From Solirubrobacterales bacterium (GTDB lineage Bacteria; Actinomycetota; Thermoleophilia; Solirubrobacterales; Solirubrobacteraceae): a stretch of 35,367 bases of DNA. Position 1 is the stretch's first letter; the number at the start of each line of letters is the position of its first letter. Below the pieces are notes generated by a model that saw only the letters and a program-made list of their open reading frames with translations, had not been told where the DNA came from and made no database searches. A program made the translations under genes and the position numbers. Below, in pieces: positions 14,283-23,046 of the stretch. Location of the stretch: assembly GCA_019240115.1 (NCBI GenBank), contig JAFAYV010000019.1, positions 1 through 35,367 on the forward strand, given 5' to 3'.

Positions 14283-15089
14283 TCAGCCCACGGCGGCGCG
14301 CATCACCTCCACGGGGGCGGCCGCGCCGGTGAACTGCGTGAAGCTGAGCGCGCCCTGACCGACGAGCAGCTCATGCCCGTCGACGGTCGCCACGCCGCGC
14401 CCGCGGGCGGAGGCGACGAGCGCCGTCCCGGAGGCGGCGTAGACGAAGTCGACGACGACGCCGTAGCGCGAGAGGTCGTCGGGGGCCAGCGGCAGGCGCT
14501 CGAACGGGTCGGTGCCGCCGAGGCCGACCGACGTGCAGTTGACGAGCACGTCGGCGGACGGCAGGGTCGTCGCGACCGTGCCGCCGAGCTCGTCGCACAG
14601 CGCCCGGGCCCGCGCGGGCGTGCGGTTCCAGACAGTGGTCGCCGCGGCGCCGGCGGCTCGCAGCGCCCACACCGCCGCGCGGGCGCTGCCGCCGGCCCCG
14701 AGCACGACCACGGTCCGCCCGACGAGCGAGGGGAGCGCCTCGATCAGCGCCGGGGCGTCGGTATTGTCGGCGACGATCGCGCCGGCGGAATCGAACACGA
14801 GCGTGTTGGCGGCCCCGATGGCCCGCGCGCGCTCGCTCGCTCGGTCGGCGAGCGCCAGCGCGGCACGCTTGTGCGGGATCGTGACGTTGACGCCGCGAAA
14901 GCCGGCGCCGGGAAGCGCGGCCACGATCTCGCCGAGGAGCTCGGCGGGCGCCGGGAGCAGCTGGTAGCGCCAATGTCGCAACCCGACGGCGGCGAGCGCG
15001 GCGTTGTGCATCGCCGGCGAGCGGCTGTGGGCGACCGGCCATCCCAGGACGCCGAGCCGTCGAGCGGCGGTGAGGTCTAGCGTCGGCAG
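14283..15089 (-). CDS. aroE: Shikimate dehydrogenase (start codon non-standard)
   Basis: It reduces 3-dehydroshikimate to shikimate with NADPH. The shikimate-binding motif AHSRSPAMHN, VNVTIPHK with the catalytic Lys, ANTLVFD, DNTDAPALIEAL, the Rossmann GAGGSARAAVWAL, NRTPARA for NADP and CTSVGLG are all present. The problem is the start. The first ATG in frame (15011) lies inside the AHSRSPAMHN motif and would remove the first beta strand (RRLGVLGWPV). No ATG, GTG or TTG exists upstream in frame. A CTG at 15089 overlaps the end of mltG, gives 268 aa, a normal length for AroE, and is my preferred start. A start at another non-standard codon nearer 15060 is possible. Confidence 0.88.
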   Translation of the reverse strand: MPTLDLTAARRLGVLGWPVAHSRSPAMHNAALAAVGLRHWRYQLLPAPAELLGEIVAALPGAGFRGVNVTIPHKRAALALADRASERARAIGAANTLVFDSAGAIVADNTDAPALIEALPSLVGRTVVVLGAGGSARAAVWALRAAGAAATTVWNRTPARARALCDELGGTVATTLPSADVLVNCTSVGLGGTDPFERLPLAPDDLSRYGVVVDFVYAASGTALVASARGRGVATVDGHELLVGQGALSFTQFTGAAAPVEVMRAAVG

Positions 15090-16639
15090 CGGGTGCGCTG
15101 GTCGCGGGCCAGCTGGCCGAGGAACTGCGCATAGTCGTTGGCGAACACGATCTCACCGTTGCAGTGCTCCGAGAAGAAGTACTTGTAGGTGGTGTGCGCG
15201 GGATGGGCGGCGGCCTGGATCGAGGACAGGCTCGGGCTGTCGATCGGCGTCGGGGGCAGGCCGAGGTGCGTCCGGGTGTTCCACGGCGACCGCGAGTGCA
15301 GCTGCGACTCGGTCAACGGGCCCGTGAAGTTGCCCGTCGCGTACCGGGTCGTCGAGTCGAGCCCCAGCATCATGTGGTCGGCGAGCCGGTTGTAGATCAC
15401 CGAGGCGACGATCGGCCGCGCTTGGCGGCTGGAGGCCTCGCCCTCGATCAGGGAAGCCACCGTCAGCACCTCGTAGGGGCTGAGGTGCATCCGCTCGGCC
15501 TCGCGCAGGTCGATGCCGGCGAAGCGGCGCTTGAAGTCCGTCAGCTGGTCGGCGATGAGCGTCGACATCTTCACCGGCTCCACGAGCGTGAACGTGTCGG
15601 GGAACAGGAATCCCTCGAGATCGGGTAGTTGGCGGGGGGCTCCGTAGGCGCGGGGGTCCAGCAGATCAGAGACACGCGTCATCGCGACGTAGTTGCCGCG
15701 GATCCGCTGACGGGCCAGCAGGCGCGCGACGTACTGGCGGTTGTGGCCCTCGGCGATCGTCAGCTGGGTCGTCTTGGCCGCCTTCGGCGGCGTGGTCAGC
15801 CGATGCAGGACGTCGTGGTAGCTCATGTCCTGCTGGAGGTGGTAGGTGCCGGCGCGCAGCGCGCCGCGGTCGCCGGCGAGCGTCGCCCGCAGCTCGAAGA
15901 ACAGCTTCGATCCGATCACCCCCGCGTTGGCGAGCAGCTCGCCGATCCGCTCGGAGCCGGCACGCGGCGGGATCGCGACCGTGACCCGGCCGTGCGGCGA
16001 GGTGCCGAAGGGCTGGAACAGCTCGATCGCCAGCCATACGACCGCCGCCGCGGCGAACAGCGCGACGATCGACAGGATCCGGCCGAGCCACGAATGGCCG
16101 CGCGACCTCCGCCGGGGTGCGCGGGCTCGCCGGGCCGGCCCCGAGCGGGGTCGTGGCGGCGGCCGCGCGGGACGCCGGGCGCCGGGCACGCGACTGACGC
16201 GCCGGGTTCCCGAGGCGATCTCGCGGTCGCCCCCGGGATCCTCGTAGAAGTCCGGATCGGGCGGACTCGGGAAGGAGCGGACCGGACGGGCGGAGATCCC
16301 GGCTGGCTCGGGCTCGGGCTCGGCCGCGCCCGCGAGCGGGAGCGCGCCGGGCGCGGCGGGCGCGGCGGGCGCGGCGGGAAGGTCGGCGGGGCCGTCGCGA
16401 ACCCCGGGTACGTCGTCGCCGCCCGCGACGGACACGGCATCGTCGCCGGCGCTCGGATCGTCGTGATCGGCGGTATCGGCGGTCGGATCGTCGTGATCGG
16501 CGGTCGGATCGTCGTGATCGGCGGGCAGCTCGTCGAGCCTCGCCTCCGGCGTGCGTCCCGTCCGGGCCGCTCGCCGCCGCTCGCGCTCCGTCCGCGCCGC
16601 CTCGCGGTCGGCCGCGGAGCGCTCGGGGAGGTCACCCAC
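15077..16639 (-). CDS. mltG: Endolytic transglycosylase MltG
   Basis: This 520 aa protein cuts nascent peptidoglycan to end glycan strands. A long cytoplasmic N-terminal tail of about 190 residues is acidic, then basic and Pro/Arg-rich. One membrane helix follows (GRILSIVALFAAAAVVWLAIELF), then a LysM-like part and the YceG domain, with the catalytic Glu in LTVASLIEGEAS and the typical SPWNTRTHLGLPPTPIDSP and AHPAHTTYKYFFSEHCNGEIVFANDY. The tail contains three copies of DHDDPTA/S. A GTG start at 16639 overlaps ruvX by 8 bases. The order ruvX-mltG-aroE is conserved in actinobacteria. Confidence 0.94.
   Translation of the reverse strand: MGDLPERSAADREAARTERERRRAARTGRTPEARLDELPADHDDPTADHDDPTADTADHDDPSAGDDAVSVAGGDDVPGVRDGPADLPAAPAAPAAPGALPLAGAAEPEPEPAGISARPVRSFPSPPDPDFYEDPGGDREIASGTRRVSRVPGARRPARPPPRPRSGPARRARAPRRRSRGHSWLGRILSIVALFAAAAVVWLAIELFQPFGTSPHGRVTVAIPPRAGSERIGELLANAGVIGSKLFFELRATLAGDRGALRAGTYHLQQDMSYHDVLHRLTTPPKAAKTTQLTIAEGHNRQYVARLLARQRIRGNYVAMTRVSDLLDPRAYGAPRQLPDLEGFLFPDTFTLVEPVKMSTLIADQLTDFKRRFAGIDLREAERMHLSPYEVLTVASLIEGEASSRQARPIVASVIYNRLADHMMLGLDSTTRYATGNFTGPLTESQLHSRSPWNTRTHLGLPPTPIDSPSLSSIQAAAHPAHTTYKYFFSEHCNGEIVFANDYAQFLGQLARDQRTRCRR
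16454..16525. repeat. 21-base near-perfect repeat in the cytoplasmic tail of mltG
   Basis: Copies lie at 16454-16474, 16484-16504 and 16505-16525. The last two are adjacent, and the first is set off by 9 bases that are themselves part of the unit. They encode DHDDPTA-like heptads, an Asp/His-rich acidic stretch. Confidence 0.85.
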
Positions 16640-17036
16640 GCGCCGCCCCGGCCGTGGGGTGGGCGGCCAGCCAGCTCGTCAGCAGATGCGCCGCCGCCCG
16701 CGAGTCCTCGCTCGTCCGGCCGCCGTCGAGCCGCGCGAGCCGCGTGGTGAAGCGCTCGTCGTAGAGCTCGACTCCGATCGGCAGCGCCCGCTCGAGGCCG
16801 GCGGCGAAGGCGCGCGCCTCGGTCGTCTGCAGCGAGTCGCCGCCCGCGAGCGAGAGCGGCAACCCGACGACGATCCGCTGCACCCCGAGCTCGGCGACGA
16901 GCGCGCGGAGCCGCGCGCGGCCGCGTCGCGTGTTCGGGGAACGAATCGGATCCAGAGGCGTCGCCACGACCCCGGTGGGATCCGAGACCGCGCAACCACA
17001 GCGGGCGCTGCCGTAGTCGAGCGCAAGCACCCTCAC
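16632..17036 (-). CDS. ruvX: RuvX/YqgF family RNase H-fold protein (putative pre-16S rRNA nuclease)
   Basis: This 134 aa protein has the YqgF fold: VLALDYGSARCGCAVSD with the first catalytic Asp, RIVVGLPLSLAGGDSLQTTEARAFA, ELYDERFTTRLA with the Glu, and the C-terminal DSRAAAHLLTSWL with the last Asp. The family is thought to trim the 16S rRNA 5' end or resolve junctions. A GTG at 17036 gives the canonical short N-terminus; upstream sequence in frame is Arg-rich and not typical. It lies 37 bases after alaS. Confidence 0.92.
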   Translation of the reverse strand: MRVLALDYGSARCGCAVSDPTGVVATPLDPIRSPNTRRGRARLRALVAELGVQRIVVGLPLSLAGGDSLQTTEARAFAAGLERALPIGVELYDERFTTRLARLDGGRTSEDSRAAAHLLTSWLAAHPTAGAARG

Positions 17037-17073
17037 GCCTGGCCGCTCCCGCCCCTGCCTGCGTGAGCGACCA

Positions 17074-19716
17074 CTACGAGAGTGCCGCCTCGATCGCGGC
17101 CTGCGCGGCGGTGATCGCCTCGGGAAGCCGAGCCGGCTCGCGGCCGCCGGCGCGGGCCAGGGTGTCCCGCCCGCCGCCGCCCCCGCCGACGATCGCGGCG
17201 GCCGTCCGGACGATCTCACCGGCGCGCACCCCGCGCTCCACGACCGCCGGGGCAACCGAGGCGACGAGGTCGACGCGCTCGTCGTCGGCGCGGCCGAGCA
17301 CGATCGCCGCGGCGCCGAGCCGGCCCTTCAGCCGGTCGGCGAGCGCGAGCAGGCCGTCGCTGTCGGGCACCGCAACCGCGGCGGCGAGGACGCTGACGCC
17401 CGCGGTCTCGGTGGCGGAGGCCACCAGCTGATCGACGTCGACCCCGCCGGCGCCGTTGCCCGGAACCCGCGCGGCGCGCTCGAGCTCGCGCACCCGGCCG
17501 CGCAGCTCCTCGATCGTCTCGCCGACGCGCTCGGCGGGCACCCGCAGCAGCTCGGCGGCGCGTGCGAGCTCACGGTCGCGAGCGCGGGCGAAGGCGACGG
17601 CCTCGGGACCGGTGATCGCCTCGATGCGGCGGACGTTGGCGGCGCTCGAGGTCTCCGCGGTCACGCGGAGGAGGCCGAGCTCGGCGGTGTTGCGCACGTG
17701 GGTGCCGCCGCACAGCTCCCGCGAGAACGACCCGTCCCCCACCTCGACCATGCGCACGACGTCGCCGTACTTCTCGTTGAACAGCGCCATCGCGCCGAGG
17801 CGCCTGGCCTCGTCGAGCGTCGTCGTCAGCGCGCGCACGGCGTGGGCCTGCACGATCCAGCGGTTGACCTCGTCCTCGACGTCGCGCAGCTCGTCGGCGC
17901 TCAGCGAGCCGCCATGGGTGAAGTCGAACCGCAGCTTGTCGGGGCCGACGTAGGAGCCCGCCTGGCGCACGTGCTCGCCGAGGCGGCGGCGCAGCGCCGC
18001 GTGAAGCAGATGGGTGCCGGTGTGGTTGCAGGCGGTGGCGTGCCGCGCGGAGCGGTCGACGCGCGCCGCCACGCGCTCCCCGGGCTCGAAGGTCCCGTGC
18101 TCGGGCGCGAGCGCGACGACCTGGTCGTTGCCGAGGCGGATGACGTCGGTGACGACGGCACGACAGCCGCCGCCGGCGCACTCGAGCATGCCACCGTCGG
18201 CGACCTGCCCGCCGCCTGTCGCGTAGAAGGGCGACTCGAGCAGCTTGATGAGCACCTGGGAGCCGTCGGCGGCGACGGCGGCGCCGATCGTCGTCTGCGC
18301 ATCGGTCGTCTCGTAGCCGACGAACTCGGTCTGAAAGCCGGCGCTGGCGGCGAGCGCCTGCGCGCGCTCGCGCAGCGAATCGTCGCCGAGCTGGCGGCCG
18401 CCCGCCCGGCGGGCGCGGGACCGCTGCTCGTCCATCAGCGACTGAAAGCCCGCCTCGTCGATCCCGAGGCCGTGGTCGGTGACGATCTCCCGGGTCATGT
18501 CGACCGGGAACCCGTACGTATCGTGCAGCAGGAAGGCGTCGGCGCCTGCGATTCCCTCGGCGCCGGCGTCGCGCGCGCGGGCGATCAGCTCGTCGAGGCG
18601 GCGCAGACCCGACTCCAGGGTGCGCCCGAAGCTCTCCTCCTCGGCGCTCATCCACCGGCGCGCGAGCTCGCGGCGCTCCACGAGCTCGGGGTACTCGGCG
18701 CCCATCAGCTCGGTCACGACGTCGGCGTAGCGGTCCAGGAACCCCGGCTCCAGGCTGAGCCCCCGGCCGTGCTGGATGGCGCGGCGCATGACCCGCCGCA
18801 GGACGTAGCCGCGATCCTCGTTGGAGGGCACGACGCCGTCGCAGAGCAGGAACGTCAGGCCTCGGGCGTGGTCGGCGAGCACCCGCAGCGCCTTGTCGGT
18901 AGGGAAGTCCTCGCCGTACCGCCGCCCGGACAGCTCCTCGCCGAGCGCGATGAGCGGCGCGAACTGATCGGTCTCGAAGACGGTCTCCTTGCCCTGCAGG
19001 ACCGCCGCCAGACGGTTGAGCCCGAGGCCGGTGTCGATGTTCTTGGCCGGCAGCGGGGTCAGGACCCCCTCGGGATTCTGGTCGAACTGCATGAACACGA
19101 GGTTCCAGAACTCGAGGAAGCGCTCGTTGTCACCGCCGGGGAGATCGTCGGGGCTGCCGTGCTGCACGCCGCGATCGAGGTACAGCTCCGAGCAGGGGCC
19201 GCACGGGCCGGTGGGCCCCATCTGCCAGAAGTTCTCGTCGCGATCGCACTCGACGATCCGCTCGCGCGGGACCCCGAGCCCCATCCAGGCCTCGATCGCG
19301 TCCTCGTCGGCCCCGAGCCCGAGTGCGTCGTCGCCGGCGAACACGGTGACCCAGATGTCATCCTCGGGCAGGCCGAACCCCTCGCGGGCGAGCTCCCAGG
19401 CAAACCGGGTCGCGTCCGCCTTGAAGTAGTCGCCGAACGAGAAGTTGCCGAGCATCTCGAAGAACGTCAGGTGTCGCGTCGTCGTCCCGATGATCTCGAT
19501 GTCGGACGTGCGAAACGTCTTCTGACAGGTCGTCGCCCGGCGGCGCGGTGGCTCCTCCTGCCCGAGGAAATAGGGCTTGAACGGCACCATGCCGGCGATG
19601 GTGAACAGCACCGAGGGATCGAACTCGGCCGGGATCAGCGAGGCCGAGGCGATCCGCAGGTGCCCCTGCGACTCGAAGTACTCGGTGAAGGCGCGACGGA
19701 TCTCGTCGGAGGTCAT
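17074..19716 (-). CDS. alaS: Alanyl-tRNA synthetase
   Basis: The protein has 880 aa, full length. Domains in order are the class II catalytic core (MTSDEIRRAFTEYFESQGH, RHLTFFEMLGNFSFGDYFK), a tRNA-recognition helical region, the editing domain with its zinc-type ligands (CNHTGTHLLHAALRRRLG and CGGTHVRNT), and a C-Ala domain ending in Gly-rich GGGGGGRDTLARAGG. The ATG at 19716 gives the conserved N-terminus; an ATG 24 bases earlier is possible. It charges tRNA-Ala and clears Ser-tRNA-Ala and Gly-tRNA-Ala. It is followed by ruvX and mltG, the usual actinobacterial order. Confidence 0.97.
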   Translation of the reverse strand: MTSDEIRRAFTEYFESQGHLRIASASLIPAEFDPSVLFTIAGMVPFKPYFLGQEEPPRRRATTCQKTFRTSDIEIIGTTTRHLTFFEMLGNFSFGDYFKADATRFAWELAREGFGLPEDDIWVTVFAGDDALGLGADEDAIEAWMGLGVPRERIVECDRDENFWQMGPTGPCGPCSELYLDRGVQHGSPDDLPGGDNERFLEFWNLVFMQFDQNPEGVLTPLPAKNIDTGLGLNRLAAVLQGKETVFETDQFAPLIALGEELSGRRYGEDFPTDKALRVLADHARGLTFLLCDGVVPSNEDRGYVLRRVMRRAIQHGRGLSLEPGFLDRYADVVTELMGAEYPELVERRELARRWMSAEEESFGRTLESGLRRLDELIARARDAGAEGIAGADAFLLHDTYGFPVDMTREIVTDHGLGIDEAGFQSLMDEQRSRARRAGGRQLGDDSLRERAQALAASAGFQTEFVGYETTDAQTTIGAAVAADGSQVLIKLLESPFYATGGGQVADGGMLECAGGGCRAVVTDVIRLGNDQVVALAPEHGTFEPGERVAARVDRSARHATACNHTGTHLLHAALRRRLGEHVRQAGSYVGPDKLRFDFTHGGSLSADELRDVEDEVNRWIVQAHAVRALTTTLDEARRLGAMALFNEKYGDVVRMVEVGDGSFSRELCGGTHVRNTAELGLLRVTAETSSAANVRRIEAITGPEAVAFARARDRELARAAELLRVPAERVGETIEELRGRVRELERAARVPGNGAGGVDVDQLVASATETAGVSVLAAAVAVPDSDGLLALADRLKGRLGAAAIVLGRADDERVDLVASVAPAVVERGVRAGEIVRTAAAIVGGGGGGRDTLARAGGREPARLPEAITAAQAAIEAALS

Positions 19717-19768
19717 GGGTCGACGCAGTGTAGGTGCCATCCCCCGGGACGGCGCGGAACCGCCAGGC

Positions 19769-21226
19769 TCAAGCCAACCGGGCGATCGTGCCCCACCCGA
19801 CGACCAGCTCGCCGTCCATCAGACACGCCAGTTGGCCGGGGGCAGCGCCCTCGACGGGATCGGACAGCTCGAGGCGCAGCGAACGGTGGCGCCCCGCCTC
19901 CGGCGCGCCCGCGACGCGGGCGGCCACCGGCGACGAGCGGTAGCGCAGCTTGACCCGGTCAACGCGCTCCCCCCTCCGATGCAGCCGCGCCCCGCGCACC
20001 GCCACCCGGCGCGTGCGCAGCGCCTCCCGCGGACCGACGACGACCCGCCGGCCCGGCGCGTCCTTGTCGAGCACGAACCGCGGGCCGTCCGCCGCCGGCA
20101 GCCCGAGGCCGCGACGCTGGCCGACGGTGAACCGGTGCTGGCCGAGATGGCGCCCGAGCACCTGCCCCGACGCGTCGACTATCTCCCCGGGCGCGTCGCC
20201 GAGCCCGCCGTGGCGCGCGAGGAAGCGCGCCCGGTCGGTTCCGGCGAGGAAGCACAGGTCCTGCGAGTCGGCCTTGTCGGCCACGGCGAGCCGCGCCTGC
20301 GCGGCGAGGCGGCGAACCTCGGGCTTGCGCAGCTCGCCGAGGGGAAAGCGCATCCGGTCAAGCGAACCGGGATCGAGTCCCGCGAGCATGTAGGTCTGGT
20401 CCTTGGCGGGATCGGCGGCCGTGCGCAGCAGGGGCCCGTCGCTACTGTCGCGCTCGGCGGTCCGGGCGTAGTGCCCGGTGGCCAGCCGCGCGCACCCGAG
20501 TCGGTCGGCGAGCGCGAGCATCGCGTCGAGGCGGACGTGCCCGTTGCAGCCGACGCACGGGTTGGGCGTCTCGCCGGCGGCGTAACCGGCGATGAACGGC
20601 TCGACCACCCCGGTCCGGAACTCGTCGCGCAGGTCGATCGTCAGGTGCGCAAGCCCCATGCGGTGCGCGAGCGCGCGGGCCTGCGCGACGGCGCTCGCCG
20701 AACAGCAGCTGCGCTCGGCGTCGTTCTCGCGGTCGGCCCACAGCTCGAGCGTGACCGCGACCGTGGGCGCGCCGCTCGCCGCGACCAGGTGCGCGGCGAC
20801 GGCGCTGTCGACGCCGCCGCTCATCGCCACCAGCGTGGCCGTCGGGTCGATGGGCAGGGCCGCCCCGGCGCGGGCGGCGGCGCCGAGCGCACGGTGCAGG
20901 CCGTCGGCGGCGAGCTCGGCGGCGTGCAGCTTGCCGGGGTGCAGGCCACCGAGCTCGTCGGCAATCGTCGCGGGCCCGATGCGAGCGACGTCGAGGATCG
21001 ACCGACCCCGAATCAGGGTGACGGCGACGCTCGCCGCGGCGGTCGTCGCGCCGCAGCCCCGGGCGGAGAATCCGGCGTCGGTCACGCGGCCGCGGTCGAT
21101 CGCCACCGAGAACGTCAGCGCGTCGCCGCAGGCGCCGCCCTCGGCGTGCACCGTCCGCGCGCCGGCGGGGACGTGATCGGCGCCCTGCGGCGAGGTGAGA
21201 TGGTGCTCGAAGGCCTCAGCGTCCAT
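19769..21226 (-). CDS. mnmA: tRNA 2-thiouridine synthase MnmA with N-terminal IscU-like domain
   Basis: The protein has 485 aa, about 120 longer than usual MnmA. Residues 1 to about 115 match the IscU/NifU-N scaffold fold: Cys33 in GACGD, Cys58 in RGCGAT, and the helix PGKLHAAELAADGLHRAL. In IscU that helix starts with the third ligand Cys, but here it is Ala102. From about 130 is the thiolase: PP-loop SGGVDS at 136-141, CCS at 174-176, Cys224 and Cys227 in NPCVGCN, GHYAR, and Cys325 in SQDLCF. MnmA adenylates and thiolates U34 of tRNAs for Glu, Gln and Lys. Cys227 and Cys325 match the nucleophile and persulfide cysteines; Cys224 makes a three-Cys set. The start at 21226 is an ATG 8 bases after aspS. 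Confidence 0.95.
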   Translation of the reverse strand: MDAEAFEHHLTSPQGADHVPAGARTVHAEGGACGDALTFSVAIDRGRVTDAGFSARGCGATTAAASVAVTLIRGRSILDVARIGPATIADELGGLHPGKLHAAELAADGLHRALGAAARAGAALPIDPTATLVAMSGGVDSAVAAHLVAASGAPTVAVTLELWADRENDAERSCCSASAVAQARALAHRMGLAHLTIDLRDEFRTGVVEPFIAGYAAGETPNPCVGCNGHVRLDAMLALADRLGCARLATGHYARTAERDSSDGPLLRTAADPAKDQTYMLAGLDPGSLDRMRFPLGELRKPEVRRLAAQARLAVADKADSQDLCFLAGTDRARFLARHGGLGDAPGEIVDASGQVLGRHLGQHRFTVGQRRGLGLPAADGPRFVLDKDAPGRRVVVGPREALRTRRVAVRGARLHRRGERVDRVKLRYRSSPVAARVAGAPEAGRHRSLRLELSDPVEGAAPGQLACLMDGELVVGWGTIARLA

Positions 21227-21234
21227 CGGCGGGC

Positions 21235-23046
21235 TCAGCGCACGCGGAGCCCCAGCTCGCGCAGCTGCACGTCGTCGACCGGGGCGGGCGCGCCGGTGAG
21301 GGGATCGCCGCCGCTCGTGGCCTTGGGGAACGCGATCACCTCGCGGATGTTGTCGCGTCCCGCGAGCAGGGCGACGATCCGGTCCAGGCCGAACGCGATC
21401 CCGCCGTGCGGCGGGGCGCCGTAGCGCAGCGCGTCGAGCAGGAAGCCGAACCGGGTCGCAGCGTCGGCCTCGCCGATGCCGATCAGCTCGAACACCCGCG
21501 ACTGCACGTCGAGACGATGGTTGCGAATCGAGCCGCCGCCGATCTCTGCGCCGTCGAGCGCGAGATCGTAGGAGCGCGACAGCAGCGAGCCGGGATCGAT
21601 CAGATCCGCCGCGGTCGCAGCCTCGCCGGCGGCGGTTGCCGGCGCGGTGAACGGATGGTGCTCGGCGTCCCAGCGCCGCTCGTCGGGCTTGTAGGTGAAC
21701 ATCGGGAAGCGCACGATCCAGCGGATGTCGTGGGTGCCCTCCTCGATCAGGTGCAGCCGCCGCGCGAGCTCGAGCCGCACCGCGCCGAGGGCCCGGGCGG
21801 CGACGGGCGCCTCGTCGGCGACGATGAGCACGAGGTCGCCGGTCCGCGCCCGCAGGTGCTCGTCGATCGCGGCGATCTCGGCGGCGGAGAGGAACTTGGC
21901 CACCGGCGAGCGCCAGGGCGGGTGGGAGTCGGTTTCGTCCTGCACGAACGCCCACACCAGTCCGCCGGCCCCGTGCTGTTTGGCCAGCTCGGTCAGCTCG
22001 TCGAGCTCTGAGCGCGGGAGGGCGTGCGCCCCGACGTTGATGCCGCGCACGACGCCGCCAGCCGCCAGCGCGGCGGCGAACACCTTGAACTCGGTCTCGG
22101 CCAGCGCGCCTGAGAGGTCGTGCAGCTCGAGGCCGAAGCGCGTGTCGGGGCGGTCGGAGCCGAACCGGGCCATCGCCTCGGCGTAGGTCATCCGCGGCCA
22201 CGGGGGCGCGGGGACGTCGAATCCGGCGCGCGCGAACACCTCGCCCATCACCGCCTCGGAGAGTCCGAGGACGTCGTCCTCCTCGACGAAGCCCATCTCG
22301 ATGTCGAGCTGGGTGAACTCGGGCAGCCGGTCGGCGCGGGCGTCCTCGTCGCGGAAGCAGCGGACGATCTGGTAGTAGCGCTCGAAGCCGCCGACCATCA
22401 GCAGCTGCTTGAACAGCTGCGGGGACTGCGGCAGCGCGAAGAACGAACCGGCGGTCAACCGGGCCGGCACGAGGAAGTCGCGCGCGCCCTCGGGCGTCGA
22501 CCGGGTCAGGAACGGGGTCTCGATCTCGAGGAAGTCGTGGGCGTCGAGGACCTCGCGCATCGTGCGCACGATCCGATGGCGCAGCGCGATCGCCTCCTGC
22601 AGCGGGGCGCGGCGCAGGTCGAGCGCGCGGTGGCGCAGACGCAGGTTCTCGTCCACGGCGCCGTCCTCGTCGACCGGAAACGGCGGCGTGGCCGCGTCGG
22701 CGAGGATCTCGAGCTCTGCGACCGCGAGCTCGATCTCGCCGGTGGCGAGGTTCGGGTTGACGTTCCCGGGCGATCGACGCCGGATCCGGCCCGCGACCGC
22801 GATCACGTCCTCGGAGCGCAGGGCGTGGGCGGCGGCGTGCGCCGCGGGCGCGGTCTCGGGGCTGAACACGAGCTGCAGGATCCCCGAGCGGTCGCGCAGG
22901 TCGATGAAGATGAGACCGCCGTGGTCGCGGCGACGGTGCACCCAGCCGGCGACCCGTACGTCCTCGTCGGCGCGCAGCGCGTCGAGCTGGCCCGCCCAGG
23001 CGTCGCGATAACGGTTGGGCCGCGGCGGCTGGGTCATCGCGCTCAC
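21235..23046 (-). CDS. aspS: Aspartyl-tRNA synthetase (bacterial type)
   Basis: The protein has about 603 aa. An OB-fold anticodon-binding domain (VRVAGWVHRRRDHGGLIFIDLRD) leads, followed by class II motif 1 and 2 (FLEIETPFLTRSTPEGARDF, QSPQLFKQLLMVGGFERYYQIVRCFRDED), the bacterial GAD insertion, and motif 3 (HGGIAFGLDRIVALLAG). A GTG at 23046 overlaps the hisS stop as GTGA and has a GGGGGAG ribosome site; an ATG three codons later (23037) is the alternative. Whether it also charges tRNA-Asn cannot be decided from this window. Confidence 0.96.
   Translation of the reverse strand: MSAMTQPPRPNRYRDAWAGQLDALRADEDVRVAGWVHRRRDHGGLIFIDLRDRSGILQLVFSPETAPAAHAAAHALRSEDVIAVAGRIRRRSPGNVNPNLATGEIELAVAELEILADAATPPFPVDEDGAVDENLRLRHRALDLRRAPLQEAIALRHRIVRTMREVLDAHDFLEIETPFLTRSTPEGARDFLVPARLTAGSFFALPQSPQLFKQLLMVGGFERYYQIVRCFRDEDARADRLPEFTQLDIEMGFVEEDDVLGLSEAVMGEVFARAGFDVPAPPWPRMTYAEAMARFGSDRPDTRFGLELHDLSGALAETEFKVFAAALAAGGVVRGINVGAHALPRSELDELTELAKQHGAGGLVWAFVQDETDSHPPWRSPVAKFLSAAEIAAIDEHLRARTGDLVLIVADEAPVAARALGAVRLELARRLHLIEEGTHDIRWIVRFPMFTYKPDERRWDAEHHPFTAPATAAGEAATAADLIDPGSLLSRSYDLALDGAEIGGGSIRNHRLDVQSRVFELIGIGEADAATRFGFLLDALRYGAPPHGGIAFGLDRIVALLAGRDNIREVIAFPKATSGGDPLTGAPAPVDDVQLRELGLRVR

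Noticed and set aside
17698-19953. A 751-codon plus-strand open frame opposite alaS
   Set aside because: It has no family features and mirrors the codon pattern of alaS.
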